Shown piece after piece: positions 23,697 to 37,689 of a stretch of 64,000 bases of DNA (position 1 is its first letter; every line of letters starts with the position of its first letter). This DNA is from Megamerina dolium. Taxonomy: Eukaryota > Arthropoda > Insecta > Diptera > Megamerinidae. The notes beneath the pieces are model-generated. The model was not told the DNA's origin. It worked only from the letters and a program-made list of their open reading frames with translations, and did not search any database. A program made the position numbers and the translations under genes. The DNA lies in assembly GCA_963854835.1 (NCBI GenBank), contig OY978529.1:46384821-46448820 (forward strand), written 5' to 3'.

Positions 23697-24110
23697 ATCT
23701 GTATTAATGAGTCTGTCAAAATTTCAAGTCAATCGGTTAAGTAGATTTTTTTAATCCTGCCCACAAAATTCAAAAATATGGTTTCGAGAAAAACGCTTTC
23801 AAAGTTTGGAAACACAACAAAACTTTGTATTATAGACTCACATTTAATCTGCAATACCAGGACCATAAACTTCCCCTTGCTCATCCTGTAGAAGCTCTCG
23901 TTAAAGATGCGAAAAATGTAAAAAAAAATCGATTTTTCGAAAATTTTACACAGGTGGACCCTCTTAAGTTGTGATCGAGGTATAGCAATTATACGCTAGT
24001 ATTACATATATATGCACTAATGTGGAATGTAACTCGACTTTTGGAAAATCTGTAAAAAATTGCCATTTTAACTAGAAAATATAAGCATAAAATAATATTT
24101 GTATCATCAT

Positions 24111-25600
<1,490 letters not shown>

Positions 25601-25821
25601 TAACCCTCTAGTTGCCACCCGTATGGGTAATTTTAGGCCTTTTTTTATATGCGTTAGGGATTTTTCGAACAAAGGTCCGAAATTATTCATATTTGTCTCT
25701 GGTTATACTTAGTGAAATTTTCTGAAGAATATTTTTGTCCAAGATGTTAACCCTCCTCCCAAATGTCGACTTAATGGATTTTCTGAAAAAAGTTCAAAAA
25801 TTACTCATACGGGTGGTAGTT

Positions 25822-26543
25822 ACTTACTTACTTACTTATGTGGCCATAACAACCGAGTATCGATTTAGGCCGAAAATAACATGCTTCGCCAGCCATCTCT
25901 GTTCTTCGCTAGCTGGCGCCAGTTAGAAATTCCAAGCGCCGTCAGGTTCTCCAGTACTTGGTCTTTCCACCGGAGGTTTGGTCGTCCTCCAGCGGGTTCC
26001 GAATATAACACCTTCTTAGCTGGAGCGTGTTCTTCCATTCGCTCGACATGACCTAGCCAGCGCAGCCGCTGGATTTTGATGAGCTTTACTATGTCAATAT
26101 CGCCATACAGCTCGTACAGCTCATGGTTGTACCTTATTCGGTACTCGCCACCAACGCAAATAGGTCCAAAGATCTTGCGTAGGACTTTTCTCTCGAAAAC
26201 TCCAAGCATTCGCTCATCCGAGGTGGAAATTGTCCAGGATTCAGCGCCATATGTTAGGACAGGCATGATGAGAGACTTGTAGAGTGTAGTTTTCGTTCTT
26301 CGAGAGAGGGCTCGACTTCTCAATTGCTTACTCAGCCCAAAGTAACACCTGTTAGCAAGAGTTATCCTACGCATGATCTCCAAGCTGACGTCATTACTGC
26401 TGTTAATGCTGGTTCCAAGATAGACAAAGTCCCTTACTACTTCAAAAGCGTAGTTGTCAACAGTGACGTGCTGTCCAAGACGCCGGGACTCTTTGTTTGT
26501 TGACGCTAGATACTTCTTCTTGCCCTCGTTCATCGTGAGACCC
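25822..26543 (-). mobile_element. 5'-truncated LINE with AAGT-repeat tail and 13-bp target-site duplication
   Basis: Identical ACGGGTGGTAGTT copies at 25809-25821 and 26544-26556 flank it. On the minus strand the element ends in several AAGT units rather than poly(A). A second, shorter copy of the same 3' end lies at 34982-35104 and also has the AAGT tail. Confidence 0.9.
25865..26543 (-). pseudogene. Reverse-transcriptase C-terminal part of the AAGT-tailed LINE
   Basis: About 226 codons open to a stop at 25865. Motifs: DFVYLGTSINS, LYKSLIMPVLTYGAESW, FERKVLRKIFGP, RYNHELYELY, IKIQRLRWLGHVERM and a C-terminal GRPNLRWKDQVLENL region. This C-terminal module is common in insect LINEs. I cannot assign the clade from the part present. 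The catalytic palm motif is missing through truncation. Confidence 0.85.
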
Positions 26544-26950
26544 ACGGGTGGTAGTTGAAGGTAGTTAATTTTACATATGATTTTTAAAATTCCATGATTC
26601 TACTTTTGACCGAAAATGCCAAATTAAAATCTTAATTCGTTTTTTACATGTCATGTACCTATAACTTATCCAAGTTATTTGTCTTTGGTGATCCTTAGGG
26701 AAATTTTCTGAAGTATATTTTTGTCGGAGATTTTAACCCTTGACCTCCTTCCAAATGTTGACTTTTAATGGATTTTTTTTTTTAAAATTTCAAAAAGTAC
26801 CCATACGGGTAGTAGTTAGAGGGTTATCCTCGGAAAATTTTCATATAGGTCTCCGAAGACAAGAACTACTCCAAATGTAATTTTACATATGATTTTGCAA
26901 ATTCGATGATTCTACTTTTGAACGAAAAACTCAACCACTGCAAAAAAAAC

Positions 26951-27835
26951 AATTTTGACGTTTTGGAGCAGAAAGGAATTAGGGCTTTTGTTACTCAAGT
27001 CAATTGCTATCGTTTGAGTCTGGTTTGGTTCATGCCTGAGAAAGTGTGTTTCACTGTGTAATTAATTTTAGATTCACGTAACACTGATAAAATGACAATT
27101 TTTACTGTTTCCAATTGAGCTTCGAACCAGTAGCATTTTAATGTATTCAGCTCTACGTCTTTTATAGCAAGTTGATCATTATAATTGAATTGTAACAAAT
27201 AATTATTAATTGAGGGGAGGGGCCTTATATAATAATTTATATATATATTTTTGAAGTGAATGCGGTATTATTGATTTTTAAGTTGAAATCTCAAATGGAG
27301 AAATAATATTCAAGATTTTTATGTTAAAAATTATTGACTTAAAACTGAAAATAATGGGTAAATAAAAAATATTTTTGTACTTGCTGCAATGCTAATGGCC
27401 ACCAACAAAACAACCAAAAATAAAAATAATGAAATTCATGAATAAAATGGATAGATATACATACATCTATACATATAGACGTACATAAATCGAATGAAGA
27501 GAAGAGTGAATGTATATGAGGAGAAGCTCCCTATTGCTTGTTTAAATGTGGAGTTGTATGAGTTTGAGAGAATACGTGTAAGTGTTATATGGCCAGTACG
27601 ATTTAATCGCAATGGTACTAGAGTATGTTTAATAAAAAGTTTTATGGAAAAAGTTCATTAACATCACAGCAAAGCTATGCGAAAATTAAATACACAATTA
27701 GGAGGCAGTAAAAAAGTATTAAGCAATGAGAAGAAATTCTGGAAATGTGTTTTTTTTTTAATTATCATAAAATAAAGTTGGCTATTCTGTAAATGTTTGC
27801 TAAGATGCTCTTTATTTAATTCTACTAAAATATAG
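26951..27835. other. AT-rich intronic stretch
   Basis: No gene recognised. Confidence 0.5.
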
Positions 27836-27837
27836 TG

Positions 27838-28100
27838 GATGTCGTAGGTTAGTGAGTTAGTGATCGTGAGTCGTCGGTTCAATTCCGGGCTGAAGCACAA
27901 CTTTGATATTGAAAAGTTTTTTCTTTCGAACGATACACTCCTGTCGGCAAGCAATTAGCAATTCTTCCGACAGTAATTATTTGCCATGAAAAAGCTTCTA
28001 AAAGAGCTCTGTGATAAAACTCAGAAAAAGTGACGTCATAAGGGTTCTGCCGTTCGGAATAGGCTAAAATAAGCAGGTCCCTTCTAAAACTTTGAATTTT
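27838..28100 (+). mobile_element. tRNA-derived SINE copy (S3)
   Basis: The head is decayed (GTTAGTGAGTTAGTGATC) but the B box survives as GGTTCAATTCC (27877). The body follows the S2 order (CTGTCGGCAAGCAATTAGCA at 27941, AAAAAGTGACGTCATAAGGG at 28024, TTCTGCCGTTCGG) up to the GGTCCCTTCTAAAACTT segment. Confidence 0.8.
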
Positions 28101-30876
28101 GTCTCTCAAAATTAGAGAAAAGGTCAACAATTTTTGTTTATGACTCTTTTACCGTGGACGTACGTGCCTAAAGTTAATAGAAGCAGAAAATAGCAGAAAT
28201 TTAATTATGTATACGTTGGTTTAACGACGATGACGATGATGATGATGATGATGATGATGACTTTAATGTAAATATATAATGCTATGTGTATGAATACATT
28301 GGATTGAAAAGGGAGCGAATAAAAAGCATATCCTATAGGATAAATATTAAAAATGCTATACATTCACATTTATACTAACTGTATGCATTATATGGATTTA
28401 TTGTTGTAAATACTGCAATTGAAAAGTATTGTGATGCGGGAATAGAGTTGCATCAAGTAAGTCATCTTTTCTCCCAATGGACTAATTTTTGACGAGTTTA
28501 TGAGCAAAGTATTCACATACAGACTCTTGTTGATGAAAGCTGAATGCGAAGAATGATGCATGTATGTACATATATATATATATATATATAGATATACTTA
28601 TATACTACATACACTCTCTGCCAAGTAGTAAGCATTTCGGTGTATTATTCCCCATATGTTGCAGTTAATAGTAAAATAAGTAAATGCTTTGGGAGATCGG
28701 AAGTACTCCACAATACATTTTATTTCAAGGCTAAACGACAAACCAGAGAGAGAGAGAGAGAGAGTAGCAACAATCGCGTAGGACAGGTTAAGCAGCCATT
28801 ACACACAACGAATACGTATGTACTTGTGTTGAAATTAATTGCAATGCGCATAAACAAAAAAAAAAAATAAAAATAAAAAATAAACAAAAAAAATAAAAAA
28901 ACATTCTTTCGGGCGTAATGAACAGTAACTTAAATGACATTTCAACCAGCCTAGGTCGACTTTTTTATAACTAAAAAAAGTGGTCGAATAACTCTTATGT
29001 TTCCTTGGCAAAAAAAAAGTACTTTTATTGCAAAATTATTACTCTCAAAAAAATATTTGTATATACGAAAATATCTAGTTGTTGTAGATCAAGTAAGTAA
29101 GTTGTAGATCAATTAACAGATAAGGTATGAGGGTTAAATAGAGATGCCCAATTGGTCTCTTTGCATACTCCATATGAAGTATGGTGAAAGTTGACAGCTA
29201 GATACCTTTAAATAAACCATGAAGGCGATACTGATCAAAAATATATATACTCTTTTATATCTCCGGAACTTTTCTTCAAGTGATTAATACAAACATCTGA
29301 CCAACATGAAAATACCCTTACAGTTGTGTGTAGCGTACAATAATAATAAAATAGTAGAACAACACCAACAGAAGCAGTACTATCGACAATATTTTTTTGT
29401 TGCTCAACTACTATAGGGATTTATTATTATTTTTGATAGAGGGATGTTGCGAGTTAAATCTGAATGCCCACTAGGTAAAATTGTATACTTAAAATAATTT
29501 TTCCAATTTATGTACTCCAATTGTGTACTTCTACTTTTAGTACTTCTTTGAAAATGAATAAAGATCTTACTATAACAGTGTATTTCGAGCACTATCATAT
29601 ATAATAGTGCATGTGCCGATAATTTGTGGCACAAATCCAAGATAAATGTGTTCCATTGGACGACTCATGTGCTGCCACACATACGAGAGCAACGGTGACG
29701 GTTTAGCATGAACAAAAGGATTTATTGAAAGTAATTAAATAAATCAAATATTCATTTAATTCAATAAAATCTAAAGATTTCTTTAAATTCATGATTTCTG
29801 AGATTTCTGAATTCAGTCAGAGCTGTTTAGCATAGCATCTTATATTGAAGCCTTGCGAAAGTAACTACTGGGAGTATAGCAGTATAGAGAAAGTGTATGT
29901 ATAAATAGTCGCACGTGTGTGTGTGTATGTGAATCTGGTGAATGTACGGTTATTTGCATAACAACTTCAATTGGAGCATCATGGCATGAAGTCATAGCGA
30001 CATATATAAGGGACTAATGGATGCTTCTGCCATTCTACATATATACAAATATGCCGTAATGTGATGAAATCTTCCATTGGTTGATGGTAATGTGGTGATG
30101 GTGATAAACACAATGGCGTAAAAGCAGCGAAACGATTTGCGAGTATGAATGCATGAGGCATGAGAAAACAACAACAACAACAACAATAATAATGATGATG
30201 ATGATGTCGTCGTCGACGATGATGTCGAAAGCAAAAAGAAGTAGAGAAAACATCATTAATTCCATTGTTTGTTGCCATTATTAATGAATTAAACTTGACT
30301 TTCAGTTCGTTGAATCTTTCCATGAGCTCCACATGATGGTGGTAGATGATGGTGACAAGTGCCAACTGAGTTTCCTTCCACGCTGATCTGGATAATGTAA
30401 TTGAGCCGTACGTACTTGTATGTACCTATGGTTCTTATAGTACTATTTACTCTTTGGATATAAATTCTTTTCAAAACAACTTTTCTTATATATGGGATAG
30501 TATGTAAATATAAAAAAAAAAATACGGCAAATAGTAGAAAACGTAAGAGAAATATGAAAGTGCGAGAGTTTGGAAGTTTACGATTTAGCAATATAGGCGT
30601 TTTCCCAATTAAGAGACCATTATATAGGGTGCAATTTCTTATATAGAAAGAATACATGTAGTAAAAGTTTGTACATTATTGAATTGTTGTTGTTGTTTCT
30701 GCTGTATTGTTATATACATAACATACTTGTACATCATATGTACATAGGTGAACATGAGTAGATTGGCTTATTTAGTGTAAAAGTTAAAAAGTGTATTCCA
30801 CAACTATGTACATATAACTGGAGGTTTAAATCGTCCTACAATTTATATTATATTCGGGTGAAGGGGCGCGTGACCG

Positions 30877-30917
<41 letters not shown>

Positions 30918-31195
30918 TAGCCCCCACACTAAAGAAAATCATGTATATGCCACTGATGCTGAATGTGTACATATAAATGCGTTGATTGCGGTCATATACA
31001 AATTAGGGTGCATCAAATTAGTATGGCGGATAAATGTAACAAACAGAAAGACCCATTATTTTTTGAAGAAATGTACTTAGAAGTAATTTGATCTGCAATA
31101 CATACATATATAATACACTAAGGCGAAGTAAAAACCCAGGAATACATATAGCAAGAGATATAGCTTCATAGCTGATCAATTTTAAAATATTTCAT
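28101..31195. other. AT-rich intronic stretch with microsatellites
   Basis: Contains GAT runs (28225-28262), TA runs (28571-28590 and 30881-30913), an AG run (28746-28763), AAC repeats (30168-30187) with neighbouring ATG repeats, and A-rich DNA at 28856-28900. No gene recognised. Frames over the ATG/AAC tract (30000-30360) are artefacts. Confidence 0.5.
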
Positions 31196-31197
31196 GA

Positions 31198-31320
31198 CAT
31201 TGTATGGGAGCTACATTAAGTACTGGACATGGCTTGTCCATTTCTCGTAAGAATAGTTACCCGCACAATCTTCAATATGGAGTCACATTAAGAAGTGGGC
31301 GTGGCTTGCCGAATTCTTGT
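31198..31320. repeat. Two diverged direct repeats with GGCGTGGCTTG-like core
   Basis: GGGAGCTACATTAAGTACTG followed by GACATGGCTTGTCCATTTCT (31207) recurs about 72 bp later as GGAGTCACATTAAGAAGTGG followed by GCGTGGCTTGCCGAATTCTT (31280). No family is assigned. Confidence 0.5.
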
Positions 31321-31618
31321 TTAACTTATTTTCTGTTTGTTTATTTTTGACAACGTGAACAGTTAATGTGTAGCCAAATGGTTTTATTTTGTTCTTTTCT
31401 CACACTAAAAAGATAGCCCTTTTGGCAGGGTTGAGGGCAACCCTGCCAAAGAAAACGCCATAAAAGAAAAGAAAACGCCATAAGTATCAAGTATGGATGT
31501 TCGAGGCAGGATCGACTAGATAGGCAACGATGATCAAGAAGATATTTACTATTCCATATATACTATAACGGAGCTTCCTTCAAAAGGTTACAAACAAGTG
31601 ATAGAAATATTAGGTGTA

Positions 31619-32129
31619 ATAAAAGGAAATCCATTATTTTTGCATTAAATTGAAGGTTTTATTTATTTAAATGGTTCCAAATGGTTTTTTGTGCAATGTT
31701 TACCTCCTGGGCAATAGAAACAGTGCTTACATGACGGTCAAACTCGACGATTTACATTATTTTATCGATATTGTCCACAGAGCGTGGTACATCTTTGACA
31801 TCAAAATACCGGAATGGAATCGACGAAACCAAAATTGCACGTGATTGGCTGTTACAATATTAGGACCATAAACACAATTTACATTTCCAGTCGTCTGGGT
31901 TGCGTTTTCGCCTTTATCGAAGAAAAACTCTAAAATATGGCGTATTTTCTCTTTACTGGTATCCATCTTTGACGCGTGCTCAAACAATACTGAGTCAAGC
32001 AATCACAAAACTGCCTGAAAAATTTATTTAGTACGAAATCCTATCTTTCTAACGCCCGATCGCACTTATACAACGCGAGATACAGATTACTAAAGCCATC
32101 TATTGGAAAAGTAGTGGATTTCCTTTTAC
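31619..32129 (-). mobile_element. Mariner B1, internally deleted
   Basis: TA-flanked (31617-31618 and 32130-32131), with ends AAAAGGAAATCCATTATTTT and the inverse. The minus strand carries the transposase N-terminus MDTSKEKIRHILEFFFDKGE, then FWFRRFHSG, more helix-turn-helix sequence, and a direct jump from the NHLNK position to the 3' UTR (AATAAAACCTTCAA). The whole catalytic domain is gone. Length is 511 bp. Confidence 0.9.
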
Positions 32130-32131
32130 TA

Positions 32132-33290
32132 CTACCAAGCATTTCTGCGGAATATAATAAAGACACAAAGTAAGTTATGATTTGTCTCATTACGCTACTA
32201 AGTTTAAAAAAAATGCACTAAATTATCCTTCAAAATTAATAAAAAATCTAACATCAACATTAAACATAAACAAACAAACCCAAATATTTATGGGAACACC
32301 ATAACACGTTTAATTAAAAACAAGTTCTAAAAAATGTAATGGGTGTATAATGTAGCAGTATAAAATTGAACTCACCAAACCAAACCGTCCAAATCAAAAG
32401 AAAATAATATTTAATAAGAACTCATTAACTCATATAAATGCAATTTTTCATTTCTTTTCAATTGCAAAAAAAAATTCTCTACACAGAATCACTCCACCTT
32501 AATAAACATTTTTACGTACATGCCTCTGTCCGTATGAACGGGAGTATTGCAATTGCAAATCAACTCAAGTCAACATGGTAAAAAAGTTCAATGACATCCT
32601 AAAAATATATATGTATGTATGTTTTGCTGTGCTCGTTTATATGTACCCTGTCGGAGCAGAACAAACTAGTTGGCAAAATAATACATTTCTTCAAATATTT
32701 TAACTAACAGCTGGTGCATTACAACTAACAATTAAAATAGTTGAAAATATATACAGAGACGGACAATTGACTTGTACCTAGGACATTGAAATGTTAAAGT
32801 AATATAAGCAGTTTGCTCTTAAGGATGAAACTAATTTTGATCCAATAAAATTAATATTAAAATTTTGATTTCAAAAACTATTTGACCCATAAGTACAAGC
32901 CAATTGTCCTTTTTGTATAAATCTAATTTAATCATCTAATTAAAAAGTTATTTATAATAAAATAAATTTATTGTAGTTGTGAATTCAATTATTTCAAATG
33001 TAATATTTTGTAAAGTAGTTTGATTTGGGCCTACAGGGCATAAATAGATACACATACTAGAACAACAAGAACAACAACAGCAACAACAACACAATTGTTG
33101 GTAATTTTAAAGTTTTATTTTGTTCCCACTACAGTTGTTGTAGTTGCAAGAAAAGCAATTAATATTAATTAAATTTCAACTGCTTCACTAGCACCCACTT
33201 ATTTGTGTACTATTTGCATGCAGTAAGTACATACACACATATATATAGCAGGGAGAAAATACAAACAAATAAAAAATACACAATATATAG
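32132..33290. other. AT-rich intronic stretch
   Basis: No gene recognised; CAA/AAC repeats at 33062-33090. Confidence 0.5.
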
Positions 33291-33600
33291 GAGGGTCGAT
33301 CAATAAATGCCTGTGTTGGAAATGAAGAAGCAAATTATTAAAAATTGTATATTAAATTTTTATATTTTCAACATGATCGTGTTTTAGGTCGTTACACTTT
33401 TCCAAACGTTTCTATTATGTCTTGAAGCCCTGTTAAAAATATGATATTTCAAACTCTGAAATAAGTAATGTAAAGCTTAATTTCTCCTCCAGGCCGTGTT
33501 CGCGTTAGGGAACAGAAAAATGTGACTGAGGCGAATATGGCATCAAATCGAGTAGTCGAGTGAAACAACTTCTTTTATAAGCTGTGTGGCTAATTTTCTT
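33291..33600 (-). mobile_element. Possible mariner-like 3' remnant
   Basis: Begins GAGGGTCGATCAATAAATGC, resembling ends of some SETMAR-like mariners. The minus strand from 33440 downward reads like a decayed transposase C-terminus (GLQDIIETFGKV). Evidence is weak; no second end was found. Confidence 0.25.
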
Positions 33601-33805
33601 CAATTTCTTATCGAATCGAATTAATAAAGCACTTTAGCACTGGTCGATGATGGGGATTATTGGATTATTGATGAGGATTGGGTCGAATATGCATCGTTTT
33701 ATTTTATAATTTGTTGCCTTTTTAAAGGTAACTTCATAATACCGCTATCATAAAAACCATAATCCTTATTGAGCTTTATGCTAATTTCTTATCGTTAAAG
33801 AAGCA

Positions 33806-34600
33806 TTTATTATTATTATTAAGGCTATGAAGCACCGCGACCTGAAGATCTTTTGTGCAGCCTTATTCCCTAGCTAGCAGATCTCAAGACTATTTATAAA
33901 TCTTGTCCTGCTGTGGGATTAATTTTAACTAGGTCCCTGGGAACTATGAATCCATTGTCTAGATAGTTTAGTCTGCGTCTAGCCACAGCTCGGTAATTGC
34001 AAAGAACGTGTTCTGCTGTTTCTTGCTCTTCAAGACAGAATCGACAGAGATCGTTGTTAACCACACCCATTTTCATCATGTGATAATTAAGTTTACAATG
34101 ACTTGTTAATAGTTCAGTGTAGAGTTTGATGTCTTTTCTGCTGAGGTTCAAGATAGCATCTACCCTAATGTGTTGAGGGTCAAAAAATCTTTTCGATTGC
34201 CGCATGCTTGTTTGGGCTCTCCAGTAATAGGTTAGACTACTTTTTCCTCTTCACATATTACGTTATTCATGAAGCTACTGTTTACCCCACAGAAGGGTTC
34301 TGAGCCTGTGAAAGAAGTGTCTGCGCCATTTTTGGCCAGTGAATCTGCCATTTCATTGTGTGCATGCCCCTCGTGTCCCGGTACCCATATTAGAGTCACA
34401 GAGTTCCTCTTTGCTAAGCTCTCTGAGTACTGGCTACACCACGCTTTAGTCATCTCATTCACCGTTATTCACATTTATTTTTTAAATGGGTCGATTTCGA
34501 TCATGGTTTTTGCGTCAATCCGAGTGACACCCAAATATTGAACACCTTTTCGGATCCAGCATTAGCAGATTGTTTGAAACTGATTTGTGGTCGATTTGTA
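33806..34600 (-). mobile_element. 5'-truncated I-like LINE 3' end with TAA tail
   Basis: The minus strand carries an RNase H-like segment, a terminal Cys/His motif and a TAA repeat tail (TTATTATTATTATTAA on the plus strand at 33806-33820). An RNase H domain plus a TAA tail is characteristic of the I clade. The 5' limit is uncertain; 34460-34600 may still belong to its RT region (QYLGVTRIDAKTMIEID with frame changes). No clear target-site duplication. Confidence 0.75.
33894..34462 (-). pseudogene. RNase H and C-terminal region of the I-like LINE, frameshifted
   Basis: First piece (34232-34462): VTLIWVPGHEGHAHNEMADS followed by LAKNGA, the last acidic motif of LINE RNase H domains. Second piece (33894-34205) in another frame: LCRFCLEEQETAEHVLCNY, the C-x2-C...H...C motif usual at the end of these proteins. 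A frameshift separates them near 34210-34235. Confidence 0.8.
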
Positions 34601-34978
34601 ACTCTTGAACGTTGCTACGACTGCTAACATGCCAGTCATTTCAACGACTTTATCGACATTTAAACTAAAGCGTGTATTTGTTATGACAGTATTGGGACCA
34701 TGAACACTACTCACAATCGCAGCCTGCAAGAATAAGCTATCGTCTGTGGAGACGATGCTAAAGAACAATAAACTTAACGTGCTAAGGTCTTCCATCCTTT
34801 TACGACAAGCTTTAACAATAGTTAGCATTCCAGAATTGTTGTGCGTATTAAATTCGAACAACACTCAAGGGAGTGCTGGTCCCGATAGGAGCAAATTTTG
34901 CACTAATTAAATAATTAAAATTACAAACTCAGCAGCTGTAATTTATATCTCTCTCCTATATTGTCCCATTAAAAATTG
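34601..34978. other. Mixed relic stretch including a SINE tail fragment
   Basis: 34826-34875 matches the reverse SINE tail (AGAATTGTTGTGCGTATTAA). 34690-34720 (GGGACCATGAACACTACTCA) resembles a short part of mariner B. The rest is unrecognised. Confidence 0.4.
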
Positions 34979-34981
34979 TTA

Positions 34982-35104
34982 CTTACTTACTTATGTGGCC
35001 ATAACAACCGAATATCGATTTAGGCCGAAAATAATATGCTTCGCCAGCCATCTCTGTTCTTTGCTAGCTGGCGCCAATTAGAAATTCCAAGCGCCGTTCC
35101 GAAT
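34982..35104 (-). mobile_element. Short, internally deleted copy of the AAGT-tailed LINE
   Basis: Starts with TTAC units and follows 25822-25940 closely (GTGGCCATAACAACCGAATA, then CTAGCTGGCGCCAATTAGAA). It then jumps from CAAGCGCC to GTTCCGAATAT, which in the longer copy lies about 60 bp further on. A possible 7-bp duplication, ATTGTTA, flanks it (34975-34981 and 35105-35111). Confidence 0.75.
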
Positions 35105-35111
35105 ATTGTTA

Positions 35112-37515
35112 GGCAACAAAATTTTGCAATAGAAATACACTACACTACAGTATAATTAATCATTGTAAAATCGGCGGGAGGAAGAAATAATCCAGCACTT
35201 GCCCGGTACTCTGCACAGTATCGTAAGACGAGCTTGCGAGGTATTTTTTTTTGTTCCCAGGATCATAACTTCACTTACTGATTGAATATTATTAGGAAAT
35301 TACAATAAAAGGGTCTGAAATTATATATTAACCCAAAACATATGTAAGGTAAGGTATATAGTAAAATTGTACGTTTTAGAAAAGTAAATTACTACTTTTA
35401 AAATGCGCTATAATTATGTATAATAATTTTTAAATTAATTTTTTATACCTTCTGTATATAATTACATTATTATGCAATAGCTATGTGGTACGATACTCCA
35501 ACATGGATGAGTACTTCATCATCATACATCATACTACAACTGTCTGGTTGGTTGATTTCTGATGAGTGTGTGATAATTTGTACAATGTTATATACGACTA
35601 AAGATAATAAACACAGGCACGTAGAAATGTTAAAAGAATAAATTATTAATTAAATTAAATATTTTTGTTATTGTAAATTCTAGAAAAATATTTAGAATCA
35701 AGTACGCAATGCAATGCAATAGCCGGCATGTTTGTGATGATGTTGATGTTCATCATCATCATCATTATGCTGATCAACACCAATATTGATGATATAAAGT
35801 AATGAATAAGTACAAAACATATTGCAAATGTGCCAGTTGCCTCGTACAACATACATTTAATAGTAAAAGTTTAAAATCAAACAATTAATTTAATTTAAGT
35901 AAACGTTGTACGCACACGTTACAGATGCGCAAACATAATTACTAGTGATTCTGATGATATGTAAGCATGAATCTATGACTATATACTATATATTTATATG
36001 GCCAACAAACAGTAGCCATGTTTTAGTGTTATATTTGCAATGTAATTACATTTCAGCATGCAATTTATTAAAAGCACTTTTGAATTTTTCTTTTCTTCAA
36101 AAAGAAGGTCTACGCGGATTTGATCAAATAATACATGAAAACAAAAAAAAAAAAAAAGAGTTACAAATGAAATGTGTGCACACACCCCCAACAGTGAGGA
36201 GACTGAAGCAACAACAACAACAACAATAACAAGAAATACATCAAATGCATCAACATGGTCATCATCAACATCAACATATCTATGGTATGTATGTATGTAT
36301 ATCATCATCATCATCATTAACGTCATAATAAGCTGTAGAAAGCACTTTGTCGGCATTTTTGGTGTCTGTAATTTGTAACGCTTCTTTGATTTGAACATAT
36401 AAGTGGTACTATGGTATATGTAGGTATGTAGTATTTTCCAACAATAAGAAGAAACCACATAACGCTACGGTTATTTTTTTTTTTCAACAAGTCAATAAAA
36501 TAACAAAGAAATGAGCTTTTGCTTTCATTACAATACCTTGTATTTTGAAGACAATACAAATTCGCATTAAATTATGAAGCAGGAAATTATCAAATGGGTA
36601 TCTGTATGTATAAGAACAATCCCCGGAAAAATCAATCAAATCTTAAGAAAAAAACAAAATATCAAATATCGAAAAATTTGTTTTAACCTTTTATAATAAG
36701 CATGTAAATGGATTGTTTGACAAAAAATAATCTCAATTTTTTTATATTTGTCGTCATATCGACAATCCCACACAAATAGATGCCTCAGTCGATAGATTAT
36801 GACTATTTCCTGTAATGAATTTCTATTTTATTATAATTTACAATCAACGAAATTATATGCTCTATTTTAAACGAAAAGTTTGTAGAGCTCCAAAAACACT
36901 TCTATATTTTTTGACTTGTCCGTATTATTTTATATTGACCGATATCTCGTAATCAAGAGCTCTGGCATGCCCAATTTTATATAGAGTAGTCATTGATTCA
37001 CACATTTACATTTATATTTATTTTTCTGCATATTTTATCAGCACTTATGTCACGTCCGTAGCCTACGAAATGCCTATATATATGGTAGATAAATGAAATC
37101 TCTTATATCTCTCACGTTTCAAAGCTAGCCAAGGGACTTTAAATTAAAAATCATTCTTGCCGAAACAGTCATCATCATCATCATCATCATCATCAGCATT
37201 ATGATAATTATCACTGTCATCACTATCATCATCATCATCATCATCGACATAAAGGCTATATGAATGATTGTATAAAGGTAGGAAGTACCTGCATTGTATA
37301 TATTGTAGTTGTGTTATCTTTTAATTATAATTTAAAAAATTATCATTATTATGTGTAAGACTATACGTTCAATTCATTGTGTTTTGAATTAATTAAATTT
37401 GTCTGCGTTAAGGTTAAGTTTATAATAACATTCAGGCAGCCGTTAATGGAATTTTAGTAAGTATCAATGTAATGAGTGAAAATATGTACCGTTAATAAAT
37501 GATAATAAATACAAA
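35112..37515. other. AT-rich intronic stretch with microsatellites
   Basis: No gene recognised. CAT/ATC runs (35750-35766, 36302-36317, 37168-37245) and an AAC run (36209-36228) create artefactual frames. Confidence 0.5.
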
Positions 37516-37520
37516 TGTGA

Positions 37521-37523
37521 ATA

Positions 37524-37607
<84 letters not shown>
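37521..37607. repeat. TA dinucleotide microsatellite
   Basis: Two long AT runs interrupted once by TACATATA. The Ile-Tyr open frame across it is an artefact. Confidence 0.95.
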
Positions 37608-37610
<3 letters not shown>

Positions 37611-37689
37611 GACTGTTCCAACATCAAGCCAAACGCAGCAACAAGACTACTCAAGGTCAGTAGTTTGTTCACTTCTTTGAACCAAAATC

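Larger units (their letters stand above)
22552..23963. mobile_element. TTAA-flanked inverted-repeat element carrying a nested LINE
   Basis: The left end, after TTAA (22548-22551), is GGGGGTCCACCTGTGTGA. The right end, before TTAA (23964-23967), reads inward as GAGGGTCCACCTGTGTAAAA, so the ends match over about 15 of 16 bases. Without the LINE (22988-23696) and one duplicated copy of its target, the element is about 690 bp. No transposase frame was found. TTAA duplications suggest a piggyBac-like non-autonomous element, but the terminal GGGGGTCC does not match the piggyBac ends I know, so the superfamily is open. Confidence 0.7.

Noticed and set aside
30000..30365. His- and Val-rich minus-strand frames
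   Set aside because: Overlapping readings of AAC and GAT repeats.
37454..37672. Ile-Tyr rich minus-strand frame
   Set aside because: Microsatellite artefact.
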